DNA from: Flavobacteriaceae bacterium
GTDB taxonomy: Bacteria; Bacteroidota; Bacteroidia; Flavobacteriales; Flavobacteriaceae
Assembly (NCBI GenBank): GCA_014238425.1
Contig: JABABD010000040.1
Span: 62,001 to 126,000 of the forward strand
Length of the DNA: 64,000 nucleotides
Direction of reading: 5' to 3'
In this document: positions 9,202 through 19,276 of the stretch, in pieces
How positions within the stretch are numbered: the stretch's first letter is position 1
Layout: every line of letters begins with the position of its first letter
Program-made: the position numbers and the translations under genes
The notes under the pieces: model-generated
The model's database searches: none
What the model saw: only the letters and a program-made list of their open reading frames with translations
Told to the model about the DNA's origin: nothing

Positions 9202-10161
9202 TTAGAGTGCTAAGATCTTTTTCTTTTCTTTCTTGAAAACCTTGATTTTAGGGAGACCTGAGATGGCCTTATCAATCCATTTTGTCGCTTCTACTTTGTT
9301 ACTCCTGTGCTTGTAGATCTGTGCTAAACGATAGTATACCCATGGCTTTGGAACACCATCTACAGCCGTGTGATTTTCGAGATATACTTTTAAACAATGT
9401 TCTCCCTTATTCAATTGCACATTATATTCTGCGGCTACTTTACCTATTTGGTAATGCAAACCATTACGCTTATGCTTAATTTGAGCCTTCTCAATATTGG
9501 CAATGGCCTTTCCAGGTTTCCTAGCAGTTTTCTCATAGAAATCAGTAAGTTTTTGATAACAAGTTATAGAACCTCCAATATTGATAGCCTTTAGATAAAG
9601 TTCTTCTGCATCTTCTGGTCTATCATGATACTCTGCTACATAGCCCAGCGCTAAATAACCATCGACTTGAGAGATATTCTCAAGTTGTTTTGCATACTTC
9701 AATGCTTTCTTTTCAGTGCCTCCTAAAATGGCAGGAAGCGACACATTGAATTCTACCAAAGCCCAACGCGTGTCAATGTGTTTTGGATCTAATTTCGCAG
9801 CAGTCTCGAATTCTTTCCGAATATCCCCTATATAACCAATCGCTCTAAGTTTGCTCATACCTAACACTTTCATGCCCAACGAGCCACCATATTTATAATG
9901 ATATTCTGCATTATTAGGATCTTCGCCTCTCAAAGATTTGTAAACTTCGATAGCCTCATCCCATTTTTTCTGATGGCCATAGGTATCACCCAATAATTCT
10001 CTCGCTTTTTTGTCCGAAGGATATTCTTGAAGATAGGCATTGATCGTATTCTCGGCTTTGACGAATTTCTTTTGTTTGAAAAGCGTTTCGACATCATCAA
10101 GGGCGTTCTGCCCAATCAAAATGAAAGGAAATAACAAAAAGAAAAATACGATTCTATTCAT
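9202..10161 (-). CDS. Secreted tetratricopeptide-repeat protein
   Basis: The 319-residue protein begins with a signal peptide (MNRIVFFFLLFPFILIGQ) and then consists of TPR-like helical pairs. Repeat cores are visible at about 25-60 (AENTINAYLQEYPSDKKARE), 60-95 (KKWDEAIEVYKSLRGEDPNN), 120-155 (EFETAAKLDPKHIDTRWAL) and 255-300 (YYRLAQIYKHRSNKVEATKW). No enzymatic domain is seen. It is probably a periplasmic scaffold or adaptor protein; the partner is unknown. It is divergent from the alpha-2-macroglobulin gene with a 170-base gap in which I see no convincing regulatory element. Confidence 0.8.
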   Translation of the reverse strand: MNRIVFFFLLFPFILIGQNALDDVETLFKQKKFVKAENTINAYLQEYPSDKKARELLGDTYGHQKKWDEAIEVYKSLRGEDPNNAEYHYKYGGSLGMKVLGMSKLRAIGYIGDIRKEFETAAKLDPKHIDTRWALVEFNVSLPAILGGTEKKALKYAKQLENISQVDGYLALGYVAEYHDRPEDAEELYLKAINIGGSITCYQKLTDFYEKTARKPGKAIANIEKAQIKHKRNGLHYQIGKVAAEYNVQLNKGEHCLKVYLENHTAVDGVPKPWVYYRLAQIYKHRSNKVEATKWIDKAISGLPKIKVFKKEKKKILAL

Positions 10162-10331
10162 TTAAAAAATATAACGAGGCAAAGCTAAATTAATTTTATC
10201 TTTATTGGTATCGTTTTTGCAAGATCCATACCAAATGATCATGGTTGTTAACTCATTGAAAAACACCATTCGCTCATTTAAGATTGCTCAAAATTGGTAT
10301 TTAGCCCATTTTTGAGAATAAATATAAACTT

Positions 10332-13300
10332 ATGACTAAATATATATCAATATTTCTCTTAATGATCCTATTCTCCAATTCGTCGTCTGCTCAAGATCCT
10401 AATTACAATAATTACGAAAAACAATGGCAGGAAGTTTTAAAGCTGGAGAGAGAAGGTCTTACCAAATCTGCTAATGAGGCAGTTGCAAAGATTAAAATCC
10501 GTGCCAGATCAGATGCTAATTCTGTACAAATGGTCAAGGTACTTTTATTTGAAAGTAAATACGCTTTGACACTTGAGGAAGATGCGCAGCTTAAAATTAT
10601 TACTGATATTAAAGTTGAAATCGCTAAAAGTGAATTCCCTACTAAGAATATTTTAGAAAATATTCTTGCCAATTTATATTGGCAATACTTTCAACAGAAC
10701 CGTTGGCAATTTTACAATCGCACGAACACTGAGACAAAAGTTGATGCAGCCGATTTTCGAACGTGGGATTTACAAACACTTTTTGACGAAATCCATCTGT
10801 ACTATCAAGAGTCCTTGAAGAATGGTTTAATAGCTCAACGCACAAGCTTGGAATTATTTGATGACATCTTACATACTCAGAAAGATTCAAAAGTATTCCG
10901 CCCGACGCTATTTGATTTCTTGAATCATAATGCCTTGCAATTTTATAAAACACCAGAAAACCAAATCACGCAACCTGCCTATAAATTCGAAATTAGTGAT
11001 TCTACATATTTGAGTGATGCCATCTCATTTTCCAAAATCAAGATAACATCAAAAGACACGACATCACTACAATTACATGCTTTAAAAATATATCAAAACC
11101 TTATCCAATTTCATTTACGTGATGGCTCACAACAGGCTTTAGCGGATGTCAATTTAGAGCGTTTACTTTATGTTAAACAGAATGCCACCTTTAGAGATAA
11201 AGAAGAGCTGCTTTTAAAAGCCTTAAAAACGGAATCAGACTTGCATAGCAATGATGATATTTCAGCGCTCTATGATTATGAAATCGCTAATATTTACTTT
11301 CAGCAAGGACGAAACTATAATCATAAAACCAACCCAGAACCTCGTTGGAAAATAAAAGAAGCACTAGATATATGTGAAGCAGTTATACAAAAATTCCCAA
11401 AAAGCAAAGGTGCAGAAAAGTGTGCCATCCTTAAAAATGACATTCTGAATAAAGCTCTTAATATTACTAATGAAGAGTTCATCCCAATCAATAAAGAGTC
11501 AAAAATACTGGTCAATTACAAAAATTTTGACCAGCTCCATTTTAAGATTTTTCCCCTCACTAATAGTCAATTAGAAAAACTTCAAAAGGCGTATAGAAAA
11601 GAGGATCAAATACAATTTATTAGTACGCTTAAAGCTTTAAAAAAGTGGCCATCTATTCTAAAAGACGAGCATGATTATCAGCAACATTCTACAGAAATCG
11701 TAATTCCGAAACTGGGCAATGGTCATTATATGATATATGCTTCTCCAAAATCTGGAGAAAAAAACACATTTGCATTCGGATTGTTTCAAGCCACCAATTT
11801 TGCCTTAGTAGAACGTAAAGAAAATGGGAAACAAACATATCAAGTAATTGATAGAAGTAATGGACATCCTATTTCTGGTGCCACTGTTAATTTTAAGAAT
11901 AAAAGACAGCGCTATGAGGACGATCGTAAACTAAACAAAACCTTAAAGACAGACGCTAAAGGACAAGTTACCTTAGAAACGACATCCAATCATAATAACG
12001 TTGAAATAACAGTCACGAAAGACACAGAAAAAGCTTATTTCAATAACTATTATTTTAATGGTCGCTATAATGACAATGATAAAGAACGAACTAGACATCA
12101 CGCTTTTTTGTTTACAGATAGAAGTATATATAGGCCTGGTCAAACCGTTTATTTTAAAGGTATTGGCATATCACAAACAGGAACCTCATCAGAATTATTG
12201 ATCGATCAAATAGTTACAGTCACTCTAGAAGATGTAAATAGCCAAATCATTAGCACTCTAAAATTCAAGACTAACGACTATGGATCTTTTCATGGCGAAT
12301 TCATCTTACCCAGCAATGGTTTAACAGGTAATTTCACGTTATCAGTAAGATCAAAAGAGATTGGTTTGTATTCTAACACTTCTATCTCCTGCGAAGAATA
12401 CAAACGGCCTAAGTTCGAAACAACATTCAATCCAGTTACTGAAACGTATAAGATCAATGATGCTATTGTGGTAAAAGGTGTTGCTACGGCCTATGCAGGC
12501 AGCAATATTACAGAGGCCAAAGTAGTGTACCGCGTACATAGAAAAGTGCAATACCCTAGATGGTACTATTGGTACCGTCCGTATTTTAATAGCGAGCCTC
12601 AGGAAATCGAACATGGCGAAACAATAACAAACGATAAAGGTGAATATGAAATTCTTTTCAAGGCCATCCCTGATAAAAGCGTCTCAAAAGATGATTTGCC
12701 TGTATTTAATTATGAAATCACAGCAGACGTCACAGATATTAATGGTGAAACACGGAGCACAACAACTATTGTTAGAATAGGATATCATGCCTTGATGGCT
12801 AATATTGGTGTATCAGAGAGGTTAAACAAAACCGATAAAGATCATAAACTAAACATTACTACCGAAAATCTTAATGGTGAATTTGTACCTACCAAAGGAA
12901 GCATTAAAATATATAAATTGGTCGCACCTCAACAGGTATTGAGACCAAGGCCTTGGTCTGCTCCAGATTATCCTAACCTGTCTGAAACCGAATTCAAGAG
13001 ATTGTTTCCTTACGAAGCCTATAATGATGAGCACAATAGCAGCACTCGGAAGAAAGGCAAATTGATATTCGACACAACCTTTGACACCAATAAAAGCAAA
13101 GAAATTGATTTAGGCAACATGAAACGCCGGGCATCAGGGCAATATGTGATCGAACTAGAAACAAAAGACAAATTTGGGCAAACGGTGAAAGACATTGCTA
13201 GAACTACTTTGTATAGCAATAACGACAAGACTGTTGCAGATTCCGAATTGTTCAGAATCACAACTAATGCCTCAAGCTACAAGTCAGGAGATAATGTCAT

Positions 13301-16300
13301 TGTTACTCTGGCATCTGCAGCTCCCGAATTGTTCGTCACTGTTGATCTGGAAAAAGACGGTAAGATTAGCAACACGTATATCGTCACATTACATAACAAT
13401 AAAAAGACACTTAAAATTCCTGTCACTAAAGATGATGTCGGTGGCTTTGCCATTCATACAAGTCTTTCGGCATACAATAGTTATCAAAATGGTACAACCA
13501 TTATTTCTGTGCCTTATCCAAAGACAGATCTAGAGATAGAAACCATGACTTTTAGAGATAAGCTACAGCCAGGAACGGATGAAACTTGGAGTTTTAAGTT
13601 AAAAGGGCCTAAAGGTGATAAGGTCGCTGCAGAATTGCTTGCGAGCATGTATGACGCGTCGCTGGATCAGTTCAAGCCGCATTCTTGGAATTTCAATCCA
13701 TTTAATAGATCCAATTATTATTCGCGATTGGGTCGTAATGCACAACGCACTTACCAAAAGAAAGGGTTTAGAGTTCATATTCCTTATAAGCAGAATAACA
13801 ACTACACCTATCAGCAATATGATCAATTGAATTGGTTTGGACTGTATTTTGGGAATAATCGTTATCTAAGAAGGTCTGCACCTCTGGCTGCAATTAGTAT
13901 GGACAGTGAAGAGAACTTGAATGAAGTTGTTATGGATGAAGCTAATGATTTTAATAATTATCGCGGAAACACTTATGCTAAGAATGCCGTTGGAGGAGGA
14001 AACGAAGGTTCAATTCCTGCAGAAATTGAACTGGACACATTACCTAATGGTAAAATAATAGCAAAATTTAAGGAGAAGAAACAAGATTTCTCAGGCGTCA
14101 CCATCCGAAAGAATTTGCAAGAAACGGCATTTTTCTTTCCGCAGTTGCAAACAGATAAAGACGGTAACGTGAGTTTTAGTTTTACCACACCAGAAGCCTT
14201 GACCAAATGGAATCTGCAATTATTGGCGCATACAAAAAACCTAGAAAGCGCAACTCAAAGTCTGGAAACGGTAACTCAAAAGGAGCTCATGGTGATACCA
14301 AATGCACCACGTTTTTTAAGAGAAGGCGATCAAATTACCATCAGCACCAAAATTGCCAATCTATCAGATACATTATTATCTGGTAATGCGGTGTTACAAT
14401 TGTTTGATGCAGTAACTGGAAAACCAATCGATGGCAAGCTAGCAAACACTGATAACGAAAAAGCATTCACAGTGGATTCCAAAGGCAATACGCAAGTCTC
14501 ATGGGGTCTCAATATTCCTGACGATGTGCAAGCAGTACAATACAAGGTCATAGCCAAAGCAGGAGATTTTAGCGATGGCGAGCAAAACGCATTGCCAGTA
14601 TTATCAAACAGGATATTAGTGACTGAAACCATGCCTATGTGGGTTCGCTCTAACCAAACCAAGACGTTTACATTAGATAAGTTAAAAAACACAAGCTCTA
14701 CCAGTTTAAAACATCATCAGCTTACTTTGGAGATGACTTCCAATCCTGCTTGGTATGCTGTACAAGCATTGCCTTACCTAATGGAGTATCCTTATGAGTG
14801 CAACGAGCAGATCTTTTCTCGGTATTATGCCAATGCTTTAGCGAGCCATATTGCCAATAGTAATCCTAGGATTCAGGAAGTCTTTAATCAGTGGCGCAAC
14901 ACAGATGCGTTGTTGTCTAACTTAGAAAAGAATCAAGAATTAAAATCTTTGCTGATTCAAGAAACACCTTGGTTACGAGATGCGCAAAGTGAAACAGAAC
15001 AGAAGAAGCGTATCGCTTTGTTGTTCGACCTCAATAAAATGAACAACGAATTAGCGTCTGCTAAACTAAAATTAAAGAACAGTCAACTATCTTCTGGTGC
15101 TTGGTCTTGGTTTAATGGCGGAAGACATAACCGATATATTACCCAACATATTATTACTGGCTTTGGGCACCTAAAGCACCTCAATGTCATGTCGAGCGAA
15201 GTCGAGACATCTATGATCGAGAAAGCCATTCGGTATCTTGATGCTGAATTTGTTCAAGAATACAAAGACATCAAGAAGTACAATAAAGATGTCGATTTGA
15301 GTAAAGACCATTTAAGCTATACCCAATTACACTACTTATATATGCGTAGTTTCTATTCAGATATCAAGAGGTCTAATGAAGTTGAAAAAATTACAAATTA
15401 TTACACATCACAAATCCAGAAATATTGGCTATCTCGGCCTTTATATGCTAAAGGATTGATGGCCTTGGTGATGGACCGTAAGGATGATTCTAGAACTGCC
15501 AAGAAAATAATACGCTCGTTAAAAGAAAATAGTATTACCTCTGAAGAACTTGGCATGTACTGGAAAGAGAATACCAATTCTTGGCATTGGTATCAAGCAC
15601 CTATTGAAACGCAAGCCTTATTGATAGAAGCATTTTCAGAAATTGAGAATGACGCCAAAACAATTGACAATCTCAAGATCTGGTTGCTTAAGAACAAGCA
15701 GACAAATCAGTGGAAAACCACAAAAGCGACGACAGAAGCTGTGTATGCACTGTTATTACAAGGTAGTGATTGGATAAGTGTTACTGATATGGTAGATGTG
15801 GTTTTAGGAGGCCAAAAAATATCACCGCAACAATTAGAGGCCGTTAAAGTAGAAGCAGGAACGGGGTACTATAAAACGGCTTGGAATTCAGCAGAAGTCA
15901 AGCCAAAAATGGCCGAAGTAACCGTCAGTAAAAAAGGCAAAGGCATTGCATGGGGAGCATTGTACTGGCAATACTTTGAGGATTTAGATAAGATCACCTC
16001 AGCAGAGACTCCTTTGAAACTGAAAAAGAAACTCTTCAAAAAAACCAATACAGATAAAGGCGAGAAAATCTCTGAAATCTCATCTGATTCTCAACTAAAA
16101 GTCGGTGATCTCGTCCGGGTTCGTATAGAACTGCGTGCAGATAGACCTATGGAATTTGTGCATATGAAAGATATGCGCGCTTCGGGATTAGAACCTGTAA
16201 ATGTGATTTCTAAATACAAATGGCAAGATGGCTTGGGTTATTATGAAAGCACCAAAGATGCCTCTACCAATTTTTTCTTTGACTATTTACCAAAAGGTGT

Positions 16301-16430
16301 GTATGTTTTTGAGTATGACCTGCGTGTCAACAATGCTGGCGATATGAGTAATGGCATCACAACTATACAGAGTATGTATGCTCCTGAATTTAGTAGCCAT
16401 AGTGAAGGTGTTAGGATAAAAGTAGATTAA
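10332..16430 (+). CDS. Alpha-2-macroglobulin family protein with thioester motif
   Basis: At 2032 residues this is the largest gene in the window. It has a signal peptide (MTKYISIFLLMILF..SSA) and a long helical N-terminal region of about 450 residues. The macroglobulin domains include an MG2 signature TDRSIYRPGQTVYFKG about residue 597. The segment around 1200-1300 (RKNLQETAFFFP, FTTPEALTKWNLQLLAHTK) is the conserved core of bacterial A2M. The thioester motif CNEQ is intact with Cys1490 and Gln1493, followed by the alpha/alpha toroid and a receptor-binding-like C-terminus. Bacterial A2Ms are thought to trap proteases in the periplasm. There is no adjacent penicillin-binding protein 1C gene. 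A palindromic repeat is translated in frame at residues 1620-1626. A strong hairpin terminator follows the stop. Confidence 0.93.
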   Translation: MTKYISIFLLMILFSNSSSAQDPNYNNYEKQWQEVLKLEREGLTKSANEAVAKIKIRARSDANSVQMVKVLLFESKYALTLEEDAQLKIITDIKVEIAKSEFPTKNILENILANLYWQYFQQNRWQFYNRTNTETKVDAADFRTWDLQTLFDEIHLYYQESLKNGLIAQRTSLELFDDILHTQKDSKVFRPTLFDFLNHNALQFYKTPENQITQPAYKFEISDSTYLSDAISFSKIKITSKDTTSLQLHALKIYQNLIQFHLRDGSQQALADVNLERLLYVKQNATFRDKEELLLKALKTESDLHSNDDISALYDYEIANIYFQQGRNYNHKTNPEPRWKIKEALDICEAVIQKFPKSKGAEKCAILKNDILNKALNITNEEFIPINKESKILVNYKNFDQLHFKIFPLTNSQLEKLQKAYRKEDQIQFISTLKALKKWPSILKDEHDYQQHSTEIVIPKLGNGHYMIYASPKSGEKNTFAFGLFQATNFALVERKENGKQTYQVIDRSNGHPISGATVNFKNKRQRYEDDRKLNKTLKTDAKGQVTLETTSNHNNVEITVTKDTEKAYFNNYYFNGRYNDNDKERTRHHAFLFTDRSIYRPGQTVYFKGIGISQTGTSSELLIDQIVTVTLEDVNSQIISTLKFKTNDYGSFHGEFILPSNGLTGNFTLSVRSKEIGLYSNTSISCEEYKRPKFETTFNPVTETYKINDAIVVKGVATAYAGSNITEAKVVYRVHRKVQYPRWYYWYRPYFNSEPQEIEHGETITNDKGEYEILFKAIPDKSVSKDDLPVFNYEITADVTDINGETRSTTTIVRIGYHALMANIGVSERLNKTDKDHKLNITTENLNGEFVPTKGSIKIYKLVAPQQVLRPRPWSAPDYPNLSETEFKRLFPYEAYNDEHNSSTRKKGKLIFDTTFDTNKSKEIDLGNMKRRASGQYVIELETKDKFGQTVKDIARTTLYSNNDKTVADSELFRITTNASSYKSGDNVIVTLASAAPELFVTVDLEKDGKISNTYIVTLHNNKKTLKIPVTKDDVGGFAIHTSLSAYNSYQNGTTIISVPYPKTDLEIETMTFRDKLQPGTDETWSFKLKGPKGDKVAAELLASMYDASLDQFKPHSWNFNPFNRSNYYSRLGRNAQRTYQKKGFRVHIPYKQNNNYTYQQYDQLNWFGLYFGNNRYLRRSAPLAAISMDSEENLNEVVMDEANDFNNYRGNTYAKNAVGGGNEGSIPAEIELDTLPNGKIIAKFKEKKQDFSGVTIRKNLQETAFFFPQLQTDKDGNVSFSFTTPEALTKWNLQLLAHTKNLESATQSLETVTQKELMVIPNAPRFLREGDQITISTKIANLSDTLLSGNAVLQLFDAVTGKPIDGKLANTDNEKAFTVDSKGNTQVSWGLNIPDDVQAVQYKVIAKAGDFSDGEQNALPVLSNRILVTETMPMWVRSNQTKTFTLDKLKNTSSTSLKHHQLTLEMTSNPAWYAVQALPYLMEYPYECNEQIFSRYYANALASHIANSNPRIQEVFNQWRNTDALLSNLEKNQELKSLLIQETPWLRDAQSETEQKKRIALLFDLNKMNNELASAKLKLKNSQLSSGAWSWFNGGRHNRYITQHIITGFGHLKHLNVMSSEVETSMIEKAIRYLDAEFVQEYKDIKKYNKDVDLSKDHLSYTQLHYLYMRSFYSDIKRSNEVEKITNYYTSQIQKYWLSRPLYAKGLMALVMDRKDDSRTAKKIIRSLKENSITSEELGMYWKENTNSWHWYQAPIETQALLIEAFSEIENDAKTIDNLKIWLLKNKQTNQWKTTKATTEAVYALLLQGSDWISVTDMVDVVLGGQKISPQQLEAVKVEAGTGYYKTAWNSAEVKPKMAEVTVSKKGKGIAWGALYWQYFEDLDKITSAETPLKLKKKLFKKTNTDKGEKISEISSDSQLKVGDLVRVRIELRADRPMEFVHMKDMRASGLEPVNVISKYKWQDGLGYYESTKDASTNFFFDYLPKGVYVFEYDLRVNNAGDMSNGITTIQSMYAPEFSSHSEGVRIKVD
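15189..15210. repeat. Short palindromic repeat element embedded in coding sequence
   Basis: A 22-base imperfect inverted repeat with core TCGAGCGAAGTCGA and flanks atgtc/gacat lies in frame in the alpha-2-macroglobulin gene and is translated as MSSEVETS (residues 1620-1627). The same core is familiar as an intergenic repeat in Flavobacteriia genomes, so this looks like a repeat that landed in, or arose in, a permissive loop of the toroid domain. Confidence 0.6.
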
Positions 16431-16434
16431 TAAA

Positions 16435-16466
16435 AAGACCTCTCAAAGTAATTATTGAGAGGTCTT
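16435..16466 (+). terminator. Rho-independent terminator after the alpha-2-macroglobulin gene
   Basis: A perfect 11-base stem (aagacctctca at 16435-16445, tgagaggtctt at 16456-16466) with a 10-base loop starts 5 bases after the stop codon. A T-rich stretch (aattttttgg) follows after about a dozen bases. Confidence 0.8.
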
Positions 16467-16620
16467 ACAAAAACTAATTTTTTGGTTGGTTAGTTTCTGT
16501 AAATTTAGAATATTGATATTTTTTGAATTTCGAGTTATGGTCAATTATGTTAGGTAAATATATGCATTTCGACAAAGAATCATAACTTTACAATAGTACT
16601 AACTAATAAAATCTTTAATT

Positions 16621-17001
16621 ATGAATGCAAAAATTGTATTGGTCGTTAGAATATTACTTGGCCTTATGCTAGTGGTTTTTGGTGTAAATAAGTTCTATAA
16701 ATTCCTACCAGATCCCGAAGGGATGTCGGAAGCAGCGGGTGCCTATTTTGGTGCTTTAGTTGCATCTAAAACAATGACCATGGTCGCAGTTGTTGAAATC
16801 CTTGCCGGATTATCGTTATTGCTTAATAAGTATGTACCTCTCATGGCAGTGATCTTAATGAGTGTCTCTGTAAATGCCGTGTTATTTCATGCTGTTTTAG
16901 ATCCAGGAAATATCCTACCAGCACTGATATTACTTATTCTCAACATTGTTGTATTATATGGTTATAGGAATCATTACGATGGTCTGCTGAAAGTATCGTA
17001 A
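16621..17001 (+). CDS. DoxX family membrane protein
   Basis: The 126-residue protein has four hydrophobic segments (about 5-22, 48-65, 73-90 and 98-117) and the DoxX-like opening KIVLVVRILLGLMLVVFGVNKF. The DoxX superfamily includes subunits of thiosulfate:quinone oxidoreductase and small membrane proteins linked to oxidative stress, but for stand-alone members like this the role is not known. It is monocistronic, with a terminator on each side. Confidence 0.85.
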   Translation: MNAKIVLVVRILLGLMLVVFGVNKFYKFLPDPEGMSEAAGAYFGALVASKTMTMVAVVEILAGLSLLLNKYVPLMAVILMSVSVNAVLFHAVLDPGNILPALILLILNIVVLYGYRNHYDGLLKVS

Positions 17002-17034
17002 AAAAAAGAGGCTTTTAAAAAGCCTCTTTTTTTT
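17001..17034. terminator. Bidirectional terminator between doxX and the DinB-like gene
   Basis: An A-run, the stem aaagaggcttt / aaagcctcttt and a T-run lie directly at the doxX stop and abut the stop of the convergent DinB-like gene. The symmetry (A-run on one side, T-run on the other) makes it usable on both strands. Confidence 0.85.
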
Positions 17035-17581
17035 AATTTATTCTTTTGGTGATCAAGGCTAATTGACCCATATGATTTGCTTGATGTTCCATCACATGAA
17101 ACCATGCCCAATGATTGCTCATGTTACCATTTTTTTTAGCAAACCATTTATCGTCCTTGGTTTTTAATAATTCTTTGGTCTTTTTCCTAACCGCATCATA
17201 AAGGTCCATATAGTAAGTTATAGGCTTCCCTTTAAATTCTCCTCTTGCCTTATTTCCAAGATTTAAGGCTGTTTCCCATTTTTTTCGTTCTTCAGCATTG
17301 AATCCACGACCTTCAAAGGTATAGGCTTGGTAATAGGCTTCTGTAGCTGCTAAATGATAAATAATAGCGCCTGGACTATTGGCATTTTCATCTAACAAAA
17401 AATCCGTGCCTACTTGATCTAGGCCTCTAACATTTCTCTCAACACGTTGTTTTAGATTATCCAGCATGGAAATCATGTTGCCAATATCTTGTGAATATCC
17501 TTTAGGCGCTTTTATGACATTTTGAGCAAATAAAGGCGAGCTAATTAAAAATAACACTAGTAATTGTGATAGTTTCTTCAT
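17033..17581 (-). CDS. Exported DinB-like four-helix protein
   Basis: From the ATG at 17581 the product is 182 residues with a signal peptide (MKKLSQLLVLFLISSPLFAQ); the upstream extension to 17605 would precede the signal and is rejected. The mature part follows the DinB/YfiT-like pattern with a His in helix 2 (PGAIIYHLAATEAYYQ, about residue 80) and a C-terminal HVMEHQANHMGQLALITKRIN that carries the usual pair of metal-ligand histidines. Export is unusual for this superfamily, most members being cytoplasmic, although secreted DinB-like proteins occur in Bacteroidota. The substrate is unknown. Confidence 0.85.
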   Translation of the reverse strand: MKKLSQLLVLFLISSPLFAQNVIKAPKGYSQDIGNMISMLDNLKQRVERNVRGLDQVGTDFLLDENANSPGAIIYHLAATEAYYQAYTFEGRGFNAEERKKWETALNLGNKARGEFKGKPITYYMDLYDAVRKKTKELLKTKDDKWFAKKNGNMSNHWAWFHVMEHQANHMGQLALITKRIN

Positions 17582-17663
17582 TTTAAACTGATTTGTTTTT
17601 ACCAAAATAAATCAATAAAATATATCTTCTATTTAGATTAACAACAACTTAACTTAAGTGCAA

Positions 17664-18185
17664 TTATTTTTCAGGAGGATATTTAGAGAATACTTTTGTT
17701 ACGATGGCTTTCAATCGTTCTTCACGTTTTTCAGGAGTTGCATTTGGGTTGAAACTACTCTCACTAAGTGCTTGCCAAAAAAGTGCATCTTTTTTAGCAT
17801 CTATAAAATCAAAAACTAATTCTCTATTAATATTAGCTTTACCAATAGGGATGCCAATACTAATACCGCCTCCCACACTTCTACCACTCCCTCCAATACC
17901 AACACCAACAGCATTCCCTCTATCCGCTTGGTATTCGCTACTTGTAATATTCACATAAAAATCTGGAGTTTCAGAAACTATATATCCTCGTGCTTGAAGA
18001 GATTGATCGATGGTATTAAGCAAACGATTGGTGTCTAGTTCACTCAAGCCTGTTTGCATCTCAGGAAACATATTATAGGTTTTGTAGGTGCTAAAATCTG
18101 TATCACTTTCATAGTCATAATTGACATAAATAGGGGCACAAGAAAAAGTTATTACTAATATAAATATGGAAAAGAATTGTTTCAT
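17664..18185 (-). CDS. DUF4136 domain lipoprotein
   Basis: The 173-residue protein has a lipoprotein signal (MKQFFSIFILVITFSC, acylated Cys16) and the DUF4136 layout: an early YDYESDTDFSTYKTY, a DxxRLLNTIDQSLQARGY helix about residue 55, and a glycine-rich strand region (VGVGIGGSGRSVGGGISIGIPIG, split by turns) about 92-115. DUF4136 proteins are envelope lipoproteins without a known activity. It is 44 bases upstream of the obgE stop on the same strand (that is, downstream in transcription), so it could be the last gene of the hpt-adk/obgE unit. Confidence 0.86.
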   Translation of the reverse strand: MKQFFSIFILVITFSCAPIYVNYDYESDTDFSTYKTYNMFPEMQTGLSELDTNRLLNTIDQSLQARGYIVSETPDFYVNITSSEYQADRGNAVGVGIGGSGRSVGGGISIGIPIGKANINRELVFDFIDAKKDALFWQALSESSFNPNATPEKREERLKAIVTKVFSKYPPEK

Positions 18186-18228
18186 GATTATTCATTTTGA
18201 ATAAAGTTACTCAAAAATCACGCCACTA

Positions 18229-19227
18229 TCAATCATTTAACATAGCCCAAAGTTTGTCTTTTAGTTCTGTTATACCTTGTTGAGCAACTGATGAAATAAA
18301 TAGGTATTTAATAGGAAGTGTTTCATCAAGTTCGGCTTTTAATTCGGTCTTTAATTCGTCATCAAGCATATCACTTTTACTAATAGCTATCAGGCGTTCC
18401 TTATCAAGCATTTCTGGATTGTATCGTCGTAACTCATCTAAAAGGATTTCATACTGCTTCAAAATATCATCGGTATCCGCAGGAATTAAGAATAGTAAAG
18501 TTGAGTTACGTTCAATATGTCTCAAGAAATAATGCCCCAAGCCTTTCCCTTCTGCAGCACCTTCAATAATTCCAGGAATATCTGCCATCACAAACGTTTG
18601 ATAATCTCGATATTCAACAATACCCAAATTAGGTTTTAGTGTTGTAAATTCATAATCAGCGATCTTAGGTTTAGCAGCTGTAACTACGGATAGCAATGTG
18701 GACTTACCAGCATTAGGAAATCCAACCAAACCTACATCAGCTAACACTTTAAGTTCTAATGTAATCTTTAGTTCTTGGCCTTCAATACCAGGCTGGGCAT
18801 ATCGTGGCGTTTGGTTAGTTGGGCTCTTGAAATGAAAATTTCCCAAACCTCCCTTACCACCTTCAACTACAATTCTTTCCTCATTAGTTTCGGTAATCTC
18901 AAATATAATATCGTTAGTTTCTGTATCCCTAACAACAGTTCCTAATGGTACATCAATAAATATATCTTGTCCATCTGCACCAGTACTGGTTTGTTTACTT
19001 CCATGCCCGCCATGACCTGCCTTAAAATGTCTTTTGAGTTTTAGGTGGAATAAGGTCCACATATTTGGGTTTCCTCTCAATATAATATGTCCTCCACGAC
19101 CACCATCACCACCATCAGGACCGCCTTTAGTAATATACTTTTCACGGCGTAAGTGCGCAGACCCCTTACCTCCATTTCCTGAAGTAACTTGCATTTTTAC
19201 ATAGTCAACAAAATTGCCCTCTGTCAT
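18229..19227 (-). CDS. obgE: GTPase ObgE/CgtA
   Basis: The 332-residue protein has the Obg glycine-rich N-terminal domain ([29 protein letters not shown]) up to about residue 158 and the OBG-type G domain: G1 [12 protein letters not shown] (about 166-177), G3 [16 protein letters not shown] (about 212-227), G4 ISKSDML and G5-like ISSVAQQ. It lacks the long C-terminal extension of some Obg proteins, as is usual in Bacteroidota. ObgE is an essential GTPase involved in late 50S ribosome assembly and the stringent response. It follows the hpt-adk fusion gene by 49 bases, suggesting co-transcription. Confidence 0.97.
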   Translation of the reverse strand: MTEGNFVDYVKMQVTSGNGGKGSAHLRREKYITKGGPDGGDGGRGGHIILRGNPNMWTLFHLKLKRHFKAGHGGHGSKQTSTGADGQDIFIDVPLGTVVRDTETNDIIFEITETNEERIVVEGGKGGLGNFHFKSPTNQTPRYAQPGIEGQELKITLELKVLADVGLVGFPNAGKSTLLSVVTAAKPKIADYEFTTLKPNLGIVEYRDYQTFVMADIPGIIEGAAEGKGLGHYFLRHIERNSTLLFLIPADTDDILKQYEILLDELRRYNPEMLDKERLIAISKSDMLDDELKTELKAELDETLPIKYLFISSVAQQGITELKDKLWAMLND

Positions 19228-19276
19228 GGAATAAGTTTAAGATGTTTTAGTACTATAAATTATATCTCAAAAAGAA

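Noticed and set aside
13195..14206. Several 75-112 codon frames on both strands
   Set aside because: They lie inside the alpha-2-macroglobulin gene in other frames and are chance open frames.
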